Below, in pieces: positions 45,075 to 57,000 of a stretch of DNA of 64,000 bases; position 1 is the first letter of the stretch; the number at the start of each line of letters is the position of its first letter. The DNA comes from Pseudocercospora fijiensis CIRAD86 (lineage: Eukaryota > Ascomycota > Dothideomycetes > Mycosphaerellales > Mycosphaerellaceae). The notes below the pieces were generated by a model, which was given only the letters and a program-made list of their open reading frames with translations, did not search any database and was not told the DNA's origin. Made by a program: the position numbers and the translations under genes. The DNA lies in NCBI RefSeq assembly GCF_000340215.1, contig NW_006921532.1:6724550-6788549 (forward strand), written 5' to 3'.

Positions 45075-45524
45075 CTAGAGCATATTATATACCTGCCTTC
45101 GCAACTCTACCTAATACTCCCTCTAAATATCCTTATACTCTACCTACTAAAAATTCAACTAGGTACCTAGACCTATAGCTGCCTCTACATCTTTCACTAT
45201 CTTCTATAGGTTGAAGGCCTCTTCTATAGTAGCCTCTACCTCCTTATATAATACGAAGTTACTACCTACCCTACCCTTTACATCTCCTAAATAACTAAGA
45301 GTTCTAAGGAACGAACTAGCATTCGGCCCTAGTATAGCGAGTAACTGGTAGAACGTTCTATAGAGCTGCCTTACAGCTCTTTCACATACTATACCGATAC
45401 CGAGGGAGGAGCTATCCTAGTACTTAATGTTATCGAATAGTTCGGTAGGAAAGTATATAAACTTCTTAAGGAGGAGGACTTCTAGGGAAATCGATGAGTT
45501 CTGCCTAGATCTAGATAAAGACAT
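45075..45524 (-). pseudogene. hAT cargo gene F: unrecognised ORF on the minus strand
   Basis: ATG at 45524, about 149 codons to a TAG at 45075-45077, with only TAG-type interruptions. It begins MSLSRSRQNSSISLEVLLLKK and continues FPTELFDNIKY, VCERAVRQLYRTFYQLLAILG, SFLRTLSYLGDVKGRVG and KEVEATIEEAFNL. It looks all-helical and soluble. No family recognised. It is the only cargo frame on this strand and lies close to the right inverted end. Confidence 0.45.
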
Positions 45525-45960
45525 TCTGCTAAGTAGTTAGGGAATTGAACCGTAAACGAAAGGATAAAATTCATACCTAAGGAGTGCAGTTTCCGAACTG
45601 AACTATAATGCCTTGTATGTGTATATATGTATATGCTTTTGATTAGTTAGTGCCCTTAGCTAATTGTCTATAGATTTGAGGTTATATAAGTACCTTTATA
45701 CAACTACGTAGCCTAAGTAGGATTCGAAAATTCTATAAGTACTAAGGACTAAAAATGCCGGCTACGCTGCCGGCTACACTGCTAAGTCTTACAAAGGGCT
45801 TGCTTAAAGCTACGTATACATTCGTACACTTCTTAAAAACCGATAAATTATATAGTTCGAACTAGCTACTTATATAGTTGCTTAGCAAACCAACCTAAAC
45901 TAAACTAGAGTTTCGGCTTAGCAAACTAAACCAAACCAACCCGAACTACTACGGGGTCTA

Positions 45961-48165
45961 ACTAGCACCCGATTGCCTTCTTTTTACGAAAGATAATCGA
46001 TATAGAACGTCGATATAAGACCTACGAGCAAGAGCTCTTAGCAATCGTAGAGGCCTTCAAGTATTAGCGCTACTATCTTAATAGTACTTAGTACACAATT
46101 TAGGTCTATATAGACTATAACAACCTGCGTAGTATTACTAAGGTTACAAGGGTTATAGGTCGATAGGCTAGATAGGCCGTCTACCTCGCCGGGTTTGATT
46201 TTGATATATTATACTAGCTAGGCGTAAGTAACCCTACCGATAGCCTATCGAGGCGACCTAACTACGATAGCGAGACCTAATACATTAATTCTTTGTTTCT
46301 AACCCTGTAGTATAAGATTGCTATAGCCCGTATTATTAATAAGTAAGCGTAGGATAAGCGGACTTCCGGACCCCGCGGCGGCAATAAATACTATAGCGGA
46401 GTTGTCGTTCTTCTAGTGCGCGTTAGAAAGGACGTAGATCGCTCGAGCTATAATAACTCGATTAAAGACATTGCTATCTATAGTAATAGCCTATATAGCG
46501 ATAGCACTATAGAAGAGGTTGTAGTAGTTCCGGCTGCTAGTGCTATTAGATACATATAATGCGTACCTCGTTTAATAGCGAGGGTGCTATTAAATAACCT
46601 TACAAATAGGGATAGTTAATCGTTTATAGATAAGCTGTTACGTGCTTAGCAGAGGGACGCCTTTGCTATCGAGCGTATTAATAGGCTTGTAAGTAGACGG
46701 GCGACTCGATCTAGCAAGAGTAATAGTTAGTCGATCGACGACAAAGGTTACTTAAAGTTTAAGGGCAGATACTATATCCCCGCTAAACAATCGATTAGAT
46801 AAGAGCTTTTAAAGAGGTACTATAATAGTGAACTCGCTAGTTACTATAGCATAGAGAGGTCGCACGAGTTACTATCGCGCATATACTACTAGCTAAATAG
46901 TAAGCGGTATATAAAGGAGTATGTGTAGACCTATGCAGTATACTAGCGAGTTAAAGTACTAAAGCACTTACTATTTAGCGAGTTGTCTTCACTCCCTATT
47001 CTAAAGAAGCCTTTTATAGAGCTTACAATAGACTTTATTATAGGTCTTCCCTCTACTAAGCGAAGGGGAAGCAAAGACGTCTTTAACGCTATACTAGTTA
47101 TTATAGACCGATTTACTAAGGGTGCTCGTTACATTCCTACTCGAAAGGATTAGACTGCTATTGATATAGCTAAAGCCCTATAGAACAACATCTTCTATAG
47201 CTATTAGGGGACCCCTAAGGGGATAGTCTCCGATAGGGGCTCGACATTTATATCGCACTATTAGAGCGAATTATGCCTATAGCTAAGACTGAAGCATCGG
47301 CTATTAATAGCCTTCTATCTATAGACTAACGGTCAAACAGAGAGGCAAAATGCCACGCTATAGTAGTACCTACGTAGCTATATTAATAAAGACTCTAATA
47401 GATAGGTTAACCTTCTATAACTAGCCGAATTCGTATACAACAATAGTATGCATTCATTAACTAAGGTCTTACCCTATATAGCTATAATAGGCTAGAACGC
47501 TACTATGCTATAAGACCCCCTATCGCTCGAGGCCGAGCGTAAGGAAAGGGAAGCGCGTTAAGTACCCGAAATACTAGCGGCTATTAAGAGGGTTTAGAAG
47601 ATGCGAGAAATCTATACTAAGATAGCCGAGAAGTTAATAAAGGCTTAAGAGTACTAAAAGACCTACTACGACAAGCACTATACGCTAAGGACCTTTAAAC
47701 AAGGCGACATAGTTATACTAAGCACTAAGAACCTCCGCATCCGCAAGCACCTATTACCTAACGGCAAAACAAGGCCCAAGCTCGTACTAAGATACATTAG
47801 TCTATTCCGTATTCGAGAAGTTAAGGGCTCCTCCGTATAGGCCTATTAGTTGTAGCTTCCTCCTTATTATACTATCTATAACACCTTCTATGTATCCCTC
47901 CTTAAACTATATTACCTACGCGAGGGGGATGAAGCCCCTACTAAACACGAAGACATACTAGCGGATAGTAAAGAGCTATAGTCTATAGAACGTATTCTAA
48001 AGTACCGGACTAGGCAAGGCAAGAAGGAGTACCTATTAAGATAGTAAGGCTATTTACCTAAATAGGACTTATAGGAAGCTAAAGGTTCCTTTAAGGACAT
48101 AACTAAGTTGTTAGATGAGTATCAGACTAGTATAAAGAACAAGAAGAAGGCTAAGGGCCTATAAT
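45961..48165 (+). pseudogene. gypsy-1 RNase H, integrase and chromodomain (RIP-mutated)
   Basis: Resumes with HPIAFFLRK, then YEQELLAIVEAFKY (RNase H). After a linker, integrase shows IELTIDFIIGLPSTK (first Asp, near 47030), IVSDRGSTFISH (second Asp, near 47230) and TNGQTERQN (Glu, near 47335). The C-terminal end carries a chromodomain (ERILKYRTRQGKKEYLL to GYLP and DITKLLDEY, about 47985-48120), the mark of chromoviruses that target heterochromatin histone marks. Stops are TAG or TAA. From 48166 to the 3' LTR lies 1.2 kb without clear coding content. Confidence 0.85.
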
Positions 48166-49380
48166 GTCGCCTAGGAACAATGCTACCCCCGGGGTGCTAT
48201 TAGCTAACTAATTAGAGACAAGCAATTGTTAGCAACAAAGGACAATAAGACTATACTAGGCGCACTACGACGCGTTAATTAATTAGTCGTATGCTCTTTC
48301 AAGGGCTCTACCTCTTTACTAATGCGCCCTATAAGGCCCTTCTCCTAGTATTTAAGTCCCCCTCTTATTCCTTTATTCTATTAAGACCTAAGGCCTAGGC
48401 GGTCGATAGAGGCGGCGCGCGCGCGCGGACGAATAGTGTTAGTAATAATAATAGTAACGACGGCGTTACGCTTGCGCTAAAGGGCGATACGGCCGGCGCG
48501 GCTATATTAGTAACGGTGTTACGGAGTGTGTTGTTAGTCGACGAAGGAAATCGAAAGCAAGGTAAAGTTAGCGCTAAGACGACTAGCGCCGCTATTGTTA
48601 ACATTACTTGCTATTGTTACTATACCTACGGACACAACCTCACCTATACTACGAGCCTAAGGCACCTTTAATTAAAACTTTAATCAAAACTTTAAGCCGC
48701 CTAAAAGATTAAGCGACTAATAGACTAACTAAGGGCAAAACTATAGAGCTAAGCTAGCCGGGGTCGATCTTGCGGATAATAGGTTACTCCTCGATCTATC
48801 TAACCCTTTAAGCGAGGCGAACCTCTACTACTACACTTATAATAGCCTTTACCTATAGAAACTAGAAGAACTGAGTTTTTTAAAAAGATATAATTAGTTA
48901 ACACTTAAAGGCTACCAAACCTAACTAATTAGGGCTAGTAAAACTACGATAGTAAATAATAGCCCTCGTAATAATAAGAACAACCCTCGGAACGGACAAA
49001 CCCTCGGAAGCGGACATTACTAGGTCTTTTAAGAGTAGACGCAAAGAACTCGGTACGACATTACTTAGAACGGAGGTAGGGCTGCAATACCTCGTACGTC
49101 TATCTATTATAGTAGGGAAGACGCGCTCGTATTGTAATTAGTCGATAGTCTCTAATTCTTATAGTTATATATTACTTTATTATATGCAAGGATAGCGCAG
49201 TTAGAGTTAGACATTGTATTGTATTAGAGGTAAGGTTTGATATAGTTATATAATCGGTAATTGCGTATTTAATTTAGCGCGGACTAAGAAGCTTGCTAGA
49301 CCTGCTAAGTTAGTAGCGATAGAGGTTAAGAATAGAATATAGACCGGCTACGAGGGCGCGGCCTTTAGAAGGGAAGCGTA

Positions 49381-49577
49381 TATTAGGACTAAAGAGGTTA
49401 TACGTGATTAGTATATAACTAGGCTCGAGTAAAGCTAGGGTCTCGATGCCTTAGGCAGGGCTTAGCGCTTAGCGTTAGGCCAACTAGCCTGCCTTCCTCC
49501 CTCTCCTCTTAGATCTTTATCGAATACTACCTATACCTACTACTACCCTATCTACCTGCTAATATACCCTTCTTATA
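49381..49577 (+). repeat. gypsy-1 3' LTR
   Basis: Begins TATTAGGACTAAAG (TG to TA) and ends TTCTTATA before CTTAT. It is nearly identical to the 5' LTR at 26125. Confidence 0.88.
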
Positions 49578-49582
49578 CTTAT

Positions 49583-51150
49583 AAAGTCTAGGACGATATC
49601 CTTCTTAACTTTATAGAGCTAGATCGAGACAAGGACTTCTAGAATAGACCCGATAGACCGCTTATTATCTATAACAGAGATTAGATAACTGTCCTCCGTA
49701 GCCTCTCTATCCGTAACGAGAGTATCGAGAGCGAGGATACGTACGATAAGCGAGACAATCTCCTATTCTCCCCTACCTAGTTCTATACTATAATAAACTA
49801 TAGTCTAATATTGCTATAGACCTACTAGGATACTAATCGGGAAGGAGAGCTATTGCTAGTATCTTAAACGCTTAAGGCTAATGCCGCTTTCTAGTATAGA
49901 GAGAACAAAATTAGCAAAGATAAGGCTAAGTTCTTTAAGGTATAGCAACTGTTAAAGACTAGCTTCCGGTCCCGCGTCGTTAGCCTTGTTATATAATAGC
50001 TCGTCGATAAAGGTCGGGTTGTTATTACTAGAGAAGAGAATCGTATAGAGACGATCGGAGCTGCCCTCTCTCGACTCGATAGTAAGTAATATATCGATCT
50101 TATTAATAAGATCTACGAGTAGACACTCTCTACAGCTACCTAGCGTAGTTAGCCTAGAACGGACCTACAGTTTACGACTATAGCCCGAATAATAAAGGAA
50201 ATCGAGCAATTCCTAACATTGCGTAAGTCTATCCGCAATATAGACATCGGCTACCTTCGTAGATTAGTCGACTTCTTAATCCTAGCATTCTTTAGTGCTA
50301 GATAGGGCAATTATAGGCGCTTAATAATATATCTGCAGTAGCTCCTTAGTCCTAGTACTAATCTAGTAGCATAATACGCACTCCTAATATCTAGTGTAGT
50401 CTCTATAAACGGTAACAAGGGCTATACGGTCGTAGCTAACGAGTGCCTTAAGTTGTAAGTCGAGCTAGGTAGAAGCATTACCTAGTAACGCTAATAATAG
50501 TCTAGGCATAACTACGAGTATTCTAAGGATATTAACCGCTACGCTAATTCGACCTACGATATACGAGCTACATTTAAGAAGGTAGCTCTAAACCGGGAGC
50601 TATCTAGAGTGCTACGTAGTATAATAACTAATATAACTAGTATTAAGCTAAGTAGTTATTATGCCTATAAGGACACCTCTATCGATGTCTTTAGTAGGGC
50701 TAAGAAGCTGTATTCGGATAGATACACAAAGCCGTACGGCAATCCTAGAGGCAATGTCTCTAATAACATTTAGTAGCTCGGAGGTATATAGATCCTAGAG
50801 AAGGTAGCTAACTTTAACGAGAGTAATAAGCAGTATTATTAGGGTCGTAGCACCGTATCGATAGACTAGGAGATAGAGGCTGCTACTATTGCTAAACGTA
50901 TAGCTACTAGCGACCTTAGTGCTATCGAGGACTCTACTATCGATAGTAATAACTCTACGTAGGCTAGTGCCGTCGATCGTCGTACTAGGTAGTTAGGAAA
51001 GGAGCAAGGAGATAAGGATATATAAGAGGCATAGGAGCCGCAAACAACTACCTATCTTAACGAGCTTGACTAAGAGGCTAGTGCTAGATAATAGGTAGCT
51101 CTCTAGGTAGGCGTTAATTGTTAATCGGACGTAGGAGAAAGGAGGGACTA
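49583..51150 (+). pseudogene. Unrecognised repeat ORF, 3' part (continues from 26119)
   Basis: Across the gypsy-1 insertion the frame reads ILIGTY then KV.DDILLNFIELDRD. It continues with RPLIIYNRD, EQFLTLRKSIRNIDIGYLRR, LVDFLILAFFSAR, LLSPSTNLVA, ALLISSVVSINGNKGYTVVANE and KLSSYYAYKDTSIDVFSRAKKLY. Breaks are TAG/TAA. Together with the 5' part this is a protein of well over 1,000 codons. I do not recognise the family with confidence. Confidence 0.5.
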
Positions 51151-53348
51151 CTTAGAGATTAATAGCTCGCTAGAAGGAAGAATATATTAGAATTATAAAC
51201 GAGGGCTAAGAATGGTTTCTACTCCTTTAACTAAACTATTCTCGCTACAATCTCCCGTTTTAGTCGTATTAGCGCTATCGATAGGTTTGCCTTCGTAGTC
51301 GAGTATATTGCCGCTTCTATAGTCCTTTATATTTACAAGCTAGGTCGTAAGACGCTTTAGCCTAATCTTATTAAAGGCCTCTTCCTCGTAAATTATCTTA
51401 AGCACATCGCTATTGCTCTAGTCGAACAATGCTTATTACGTCTCTACGATAGCTTCTAGGTGCTAGCATAGCTTCTAGGTACTAGTATAGCTTCTAGGTG
51501 CCTTAGGCACTAAACTAATAATCGGCCGCTATCGCCTCGCCTTAAGGTATAGTTATATATAGCCGTTATTGTTGCCTTACTATTGTTATAATAGCGCATT
51601 GCTATTAGTAGAGGCAAACCTTACCTACGTAGCGTATATCGACCTTCGCTTTCTAACCTTAACTTCTTCTTCTATATATATATATATACTAACATACTAA
51701 TACTAACACCCCTAGCAATATACTAGCTATCGGCTCTTAATAGTAATAGTGTCGATACCTCTTTATCGTATATAGGTAGCTCTATAGCGATTAATACTAT
51801 TCCTTGCTAGTTCTGCGGCTTGCTACCGATAGAGCCGCTTATCTAATAGTTAAGGTTCCTCGGCAGGTAGTTTGTTTAGTCCTTCCTTCGAGGTTAGTCT
51901 CCGATAGGCTTTATCGATATAAGACGTTACGAAGGCGACTCTCTTAGCGAGTAGGTTGTTTGTTTTCTATAGCTTTAGCGGGCGCCGACTACGCATTTAA
52001 CCGAAAGAGTATAGCTATTGTTATTAGATTATCGCAGTCTTGTCTTAGTATAACAAACTGCGGGTCTCGGGTAGATTAGCGGAGGTAAAAACTCTTTAGT
52101 AAGATACACCTATAATACGGCCGAAGGTTTAACTTTAGAAGGTAAAAACTCTTTAGTAAGGTATACTAATAAAGTAGCGACCCGATAGAGCACTCTCCTA
52201 CTAAGTAGATAGGCTATAGGCTTCCTACGTTTAGATTCTTTATAGGATAATAGCTCTCGAGAACGCATCTAGTTAAGTCGGCGTAACGCCTTCGTTAGGA
52301 CTATTAGATATAACCTTAGTCGTTGCGTAAGGGCGTCTAGTATACTATATACTTAAGCCCGAAGGCGCTTAGTCTTAGTCTTTACTGCTATACGACTATA
52401 GCCCTTTGCGTATTAAGACTGCTATTCGACTATAGTGCGTACCGAACCGAGCGCATTAAGACTACTATTCGACTATAGTGCGTAAGCGTATTAACATTGC
52501 GCTCGACAACCTTTTTCTACGGTGTCTCTTAGAGATACTAAGAGCGCGGTTACACTCTATTATTGTCTAGGTACTAATAAGTGTCGCTTTAGCAATCGCT
52601 GTCGTGTTTCGCTTAATAAGTCCCGTCCTATATACCTTATCTTCGGTTATACGTACTATAGTTAGTAATAGAATACGTTAATTGTTACGCATTGCGCGTA
52701 GTATATAAGCTATATATAATTCTAGTATGCTTCTAGGCGTGTGCTTCTATAGCCGCTTAGTGCCGCTAGTTAAATAGATCCCCGGACGCTACTATTCGTT
52801 TTCTCTGCCTTGTATAGTAACTAGTTATCGGAATGATCGTTCTAGGGAGAGTCTAAGCAATAGAGGGCGTTAACGTAAGAGGGCTATCGTAGCTTCTCGA
52901 AGAGATGTTCTTATCTCGATATACGTTATCGCTCTACGTATCTATCCTTGCCGTATATATTGTAGTGCTAATAGCTGCGGTATAATAAGTATAGTGTTAG
53001 TGTTAGTGTTGTCGGCCTCTCGATTAGACTTCGAACTACGGCTTCTCGATTCGACTTCGGTACGCTATAGGTGCCTAAGGCTACGGCCGTCGTTATCGTG
53101 TTAGACACTTTAGTTAGCGCTATTTGCTAGAAATGCGCTTAATCGACGTATCTCGCTACATTAGTAATATGCTATTATAAAAGTCGTAAAGCCGGTATTA
53201 TTAATACGCGGAAGGAAGCAGCTATAACGTTTAATCCTACTAATTAAGCGCTCTGCTATACTAAATCCGGGGTCTTAGCGGGACTCGGTATCCTTGTCGC
53301 TTCCTCGAATTTACGCTTCTCGACTAGCTCCTATATACGATTTACTAA

Positions 53349-53349
53349 C

Positions 53350-53438
<89 letters not shown>

Positions 53439-53466
53439 TAACTATCGACTATCGACTATCGACTAT
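53349..53466. repeat. Heptanucleotide tandem array (ACTATCT)n
   Basis: About 12-13 near-perfect copies of ACTATCT, followed by a variant block of ACTATCG (three copies). It is a simple repeat in RIP-mutated DNA, not a telomere repeat. Confidence 0.9.
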
Positions 53467-53514
53467 TGTATAAGATAGGCTACGAGACGCGTTAATAGCT
53501 AAGGCAAATATATA

Positions 53515-53625
53515 TAGCGAGCTTACAAGGACATAATAGAAGAGCCTACTTAGCGAGCTTATAAGGACCTACTTAGCGAGCTTATAAGGACCTACTTAGC
53601 GAGCTTACAAGGACATAATAGAAGG
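53515..53625. repeat. Short tandem repeat block (GCGAGCTTAYAAGGAC)
   Basis: Four copies of GCGAGCTTA(C/T)AAGGAC, two followed by CTACTTA and two by ATAATAGAAG, arranged in a palindrome-like order (ATAATAG at the outer copies). Confidence 0.85.
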
Positions 53626-54059
53626 GTAGTAAGGAAGGACCTTCTTAAATGCTAGCGCTAGCACTAGCGCTAGCATAGGCTATAGCTAGTTTATTACACG
53701 CTAGTCCTCGTAGAAGTAGCTTAATAGCTCTCGTAGAAGCAGCTTAACTAGCGCTCGTAGAGGCAGCTTAACTGCGATACCTACGACTATCGATACCTAT
53801 AAATAGAAGAGTAGTAAGGAGCTAGCACAGCGATATAGAAAGCCCGCACTACCTTAGTTATAGCAAATAGATATACGCTAATACAATAGTCGAAACCTCG
53901 TATATACTACCGTAAGTACCGTATGCCCTTCTATTCTATTCTATTCTATTCCTTAGCTATCGAGTTAGGTTCTTATCGAGCAGATTCTCTAGTATAGTAT
54001 CGGCGCTAATAGTAGTAAGGTTCTCTTATATATGCCTTTAGAGTTAGAGAGGGGTGCGA

Positions 54060-57000
54060 ACGTATACTTAACGACGACGACCTAGCGATCCTATTAGCGA
54101 TCCTATTAGCGACGACTAGCCTATAAGACGGAGACTAGCCTCCGATAGCCTACGCTCGCTACGTAGTACACGACTACCCCTCTCCTTAGTAGTACGACTA
54201 ACTATACTTAATAGCTACTCGGCCTATATAGCGCGCTACTCTTATACCTAGTCGATTCGTAGGCGACGCCGAGTTATATAGCTTATTGCAGGACTTATAG
54301 AGGCATAACGCTTATTACGTTTATCGTCGGGGCTACGAGTAGGGGTAGTAGTAGGAAATGCTAGGGCTAGATTGTCTAGAACCCTAACCTTAAGCTTTAC
54401 TACTTGTGTTAATAGGCTAGAGCCGGTACTAGGGCCGGAAGCACTAGTAGTAGTAGCGACCCTCTAGATCTTATTTATACGATAGCCTATCCTCGCTACC
54501 TTATTACGTAAGGACTCTATAATACCTGTCCGGAGAGCTATTCGTATAGCGTTCTAGGTAGCTAAGCGTTATGCTAGCGTAACTATCGATGTATTTAGTA
54601 ATACGGGGCGGCCGGCCGTAGATTAAGAAGATAGTCTAGTACTAGTAGCGGTAGTAGCCTCTATAGTAGTAGCATCTATAGTAGTAGCCTCTGCGGTACG
54701 AGCGTTGTCTACGCGCTTCTTTGCTTTTGCTTTAAGGCTAGCCTTCTATTTAGCAAAGACACTTAGGCTAATCCGCTTAATCTCGTTAATTAGCTTATAT
54801 AACGCGAAGGGGCGCTAGGTAATATTAAGACCTAGGCTGTTATACTAATCTATAAACTCGACCGATTTCTGCTTAAGTAGCCTCTAATCGACGACTATAT
54901 TCTCCTAGTATTCTAGCTAGCTCGTAGTAGTAAATATATTGCAAATACTCTATAGCTTGCGATCTTCTAGTATAATCTTAGGGGGGCGGTCGGGTATATA
55001 GCGATAGGACTACTCTAGATACTTGTTATTCTTAGAAGACAACTAGGCCTGTAGCTTCTAGAATGCAATAGCGGGACGAGTTCCTATTCCTAGCTTACGG
55101 AATAGAGGACCGGTAGCCTCTAGCGGTAGTTTGTTCTTATAAAGGGAGTCGAGCTTAGGATTGCAGTTATTATAACAATACTCGCTCGATAGCGGGTCCT
55201 ATAGATATATTACCTTATCCTCGCTAAGATGCTATAGGATAACCTTACGCGGGTAGAGGCCTTGTTCTCGATATCGATTATTCTAGAAGTGCTTCTAGAT
55301 CTAAGGAATCTTGTCGTAGGTAGCTATCTCTACCTTAGTCTAATATACTAGATTAGCCTCGTCTTCGCTAGCGACGCTCGCATTACTATCTATAGCCTAA
55401 TCTCCCTCGGTATCCTCTCTAGGGAGTTGTAATTAACCTAGGCCTAATAGACGGATTAGTATATAGCGGTACCTACGGGACCTAGGCTTAGCTTTAATCG
55501 CTAAATAATAGGAGTTAGGGCGCGGCTACTTCTTACTATCGTTAATCTAGTGTAGCAAGAATACGAATACAAGACTCCGCTTGCCTTATTATAGAAGGGT
55601 ACGACCGATACGACTAAGCCGCTATATTAAATCCTCGATGTCTCGAGTAATCGGATACTTAACCTAAGCAACGATCTCGATATCTAGAATGTTTAGACCG
55701 ACACTAAATGCAGTCGTAGCGATTATAACGCGAATGTTCGATAGGCTACTAGGGCTCTCTATAGTGCGGCTATATTACTTATATCGGCGGGTCTAGTCGC
55801 GCTTTGCTACACTACTAGTATAGAATAAGACTATAGTATACACATTAATACCCGCATTGTCCTATATATATCGCTTCTTTAGATTAGTATAGTTAGCCGT
55901 TGTAGCAACTAGCTAGGCTCGAATAATATTAGCTAGCTCCTAGATAGACTTCCGACTATCGATAAATAGTAGAGCCTTCTTAATGCCCTAAGGTATAGCC
56001 TCCCTATTTAGACCGACGGCATTGTTAGTTACGAAGTATAAGTAATCGTAGCCGCTAAGCTTATCCTTATTAATAGTGCGTAAGATATACGTAGTATCCG
56101 GTCGATCGATACTACTCCGAAGGACCTTAGTCTTATATAGTCTATTTCTAATAGGTCGAAAGCCTCCGTTCTTAGCTACAAACTCCTCTGTTTCCTCGGA
56201 TATAGTTGTAGAACAGCCTAGCTATACCGTGTCTATACGAAGCAGCTTCCGCAAAGAGAATATCTAGGCGTACTCCTTACGGAACTCTTTCTACTTAGCA
56301 ATAAGGTGCATCTTATCGACAACGACTAACCTAATTCGAGCGCGGATCTTTAGGTCTCGAATAATAGCCCGGAAGTCCTTACTAGCTACAGTCTCGGGGC
56401 TAAGAATAATATAGTAAACCTTGCTATCGACGATCTTCTAATATAGATCTCGGTCGAGGCTCTTATTCTCTATAGTAATATTAACTACGTTAATAAGGTA
56501 GTTCGCCTACTAGGCAGTCTTTCGTATATCTTCTATATACTCTTTACTAAGACGGTTAAGTAGAGTAATCTCGAGAACGACTATACCCGTTAGCAAGCTA
56601 AAAGCCTAGAAAGGCATACTCTTGCCTTCGCTAGTCTTTGCAATTATTATCGTATTAGTATAAGCAAAGATAATAGACTAGATACTATCGATTTGGGAAT
56701 CCCGTAGCATATAGCCTTTGCCTAAATGTATCTTGTCTAAGATCTTCCGTAGACCTTAGATTACAATATCGCGGTAGACTTTAATAGCTTCTAGAGTACG
56801 TATAGTATCGTAGACTAACTACTACACTTGCTCGAGTAATGTATTAGCATTAAAGATCGTGTCGCACCGCTGCTAAAACTAAGCCTTGTAATTACTCTTT
56901 CGGACTAGCTATTCGAGGGCTAGTAGATAACTGAAGTCTAGAGACTCTCGAGTAATAGCGGCGCGACCTAGGAGCTCGACCGGTCTAATAGGCTATTTAC

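Larger units (their letters stand above)
36389..45960 (+). mobile_element. 9.57-kb hAT transposon carrying two histone H3-like genes
   Basis: The inverted ends are TAGACCCCGTAGCAGTTCGG (36393-36412) and its complement at 45941-45960, with one C/T difference. ACTAGCA occurs directly outside both ends (36382-36388 and 45961-45967), close to the 8 bp usual for hAT. Excising the element with one copy restores the gypsy-1 RNase H frame (NNYY..HPIAFFLRK). The interior encodes a hAT transposase (38626-41697), two different histone H3-like genes and three other gene-like frames. TAGCCGGC or its complement is clustered in introns and spacers. The whole element is RIP-mutated. I know of no described hAT element with this cargo. 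Confidence 0.82.
26125..49577 (+). mobile_element. gypsy-1: Ty3/gypsy chromodomain LTR retrotransposon, split by two later insertions
   Basis: LTRs of 197 bp lie at 26125-26321 and 49381-49577; they differ by a few transitions, including TG versus TA at the first two bases. The 5-bp sequence CTTAT flanks both sides (26120-26124 and 49578-49582). A purine tract (AGAAGGGAAG) precedes the 3' LTR. The coding order gag, protease, RT, RNase H, integrase, chromodomain is that of Ty3/gypsy chromoviruses. Removing gypsy-2 (29271-36005) and the hAT element (36389-45960), each with one target copy, leaves about 7.1 kb. All frames carry TAG/TAA breaks from RIP, so it is inactive. Confidence 0.88.
51151..54050. 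repeat. RIP-mutated DNA without recognisable genes
   Basis: TAG/CTA-rich DNA with several short local repeats. GGTAAAAACTCTTTAGTAAG occurs at about 52084 and 52141. ATTAAGACTRCTATTCGACTA occurs near 52425 and 52460. Two tandem arrays are annotated separately. No reading frame or domain could be identified on either strand. Confidence 0.5.

Noticed and set aside
45535..45615. Minus-strand A-box and B-box-like words (TAGTTCAGTTCGG, GGTTCAATTCC)
   Set aside because: The T arm almost pairs, but the D arm and acceptor stem do not. It is not a credible tRNA and at best a decayed relic.
48395..48604. 69-codon minus-strand ORF in gypsy-1
   Set aside because: Lies in the non-coding 3' part of the retrotransposon, low complexity, no domain.
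53349..53466. Telomere-like or CRISPR-like array
   Set aside because: The unit is ACTATCT, not TTAGGG, and there are no spacers. It is a simple repeat.
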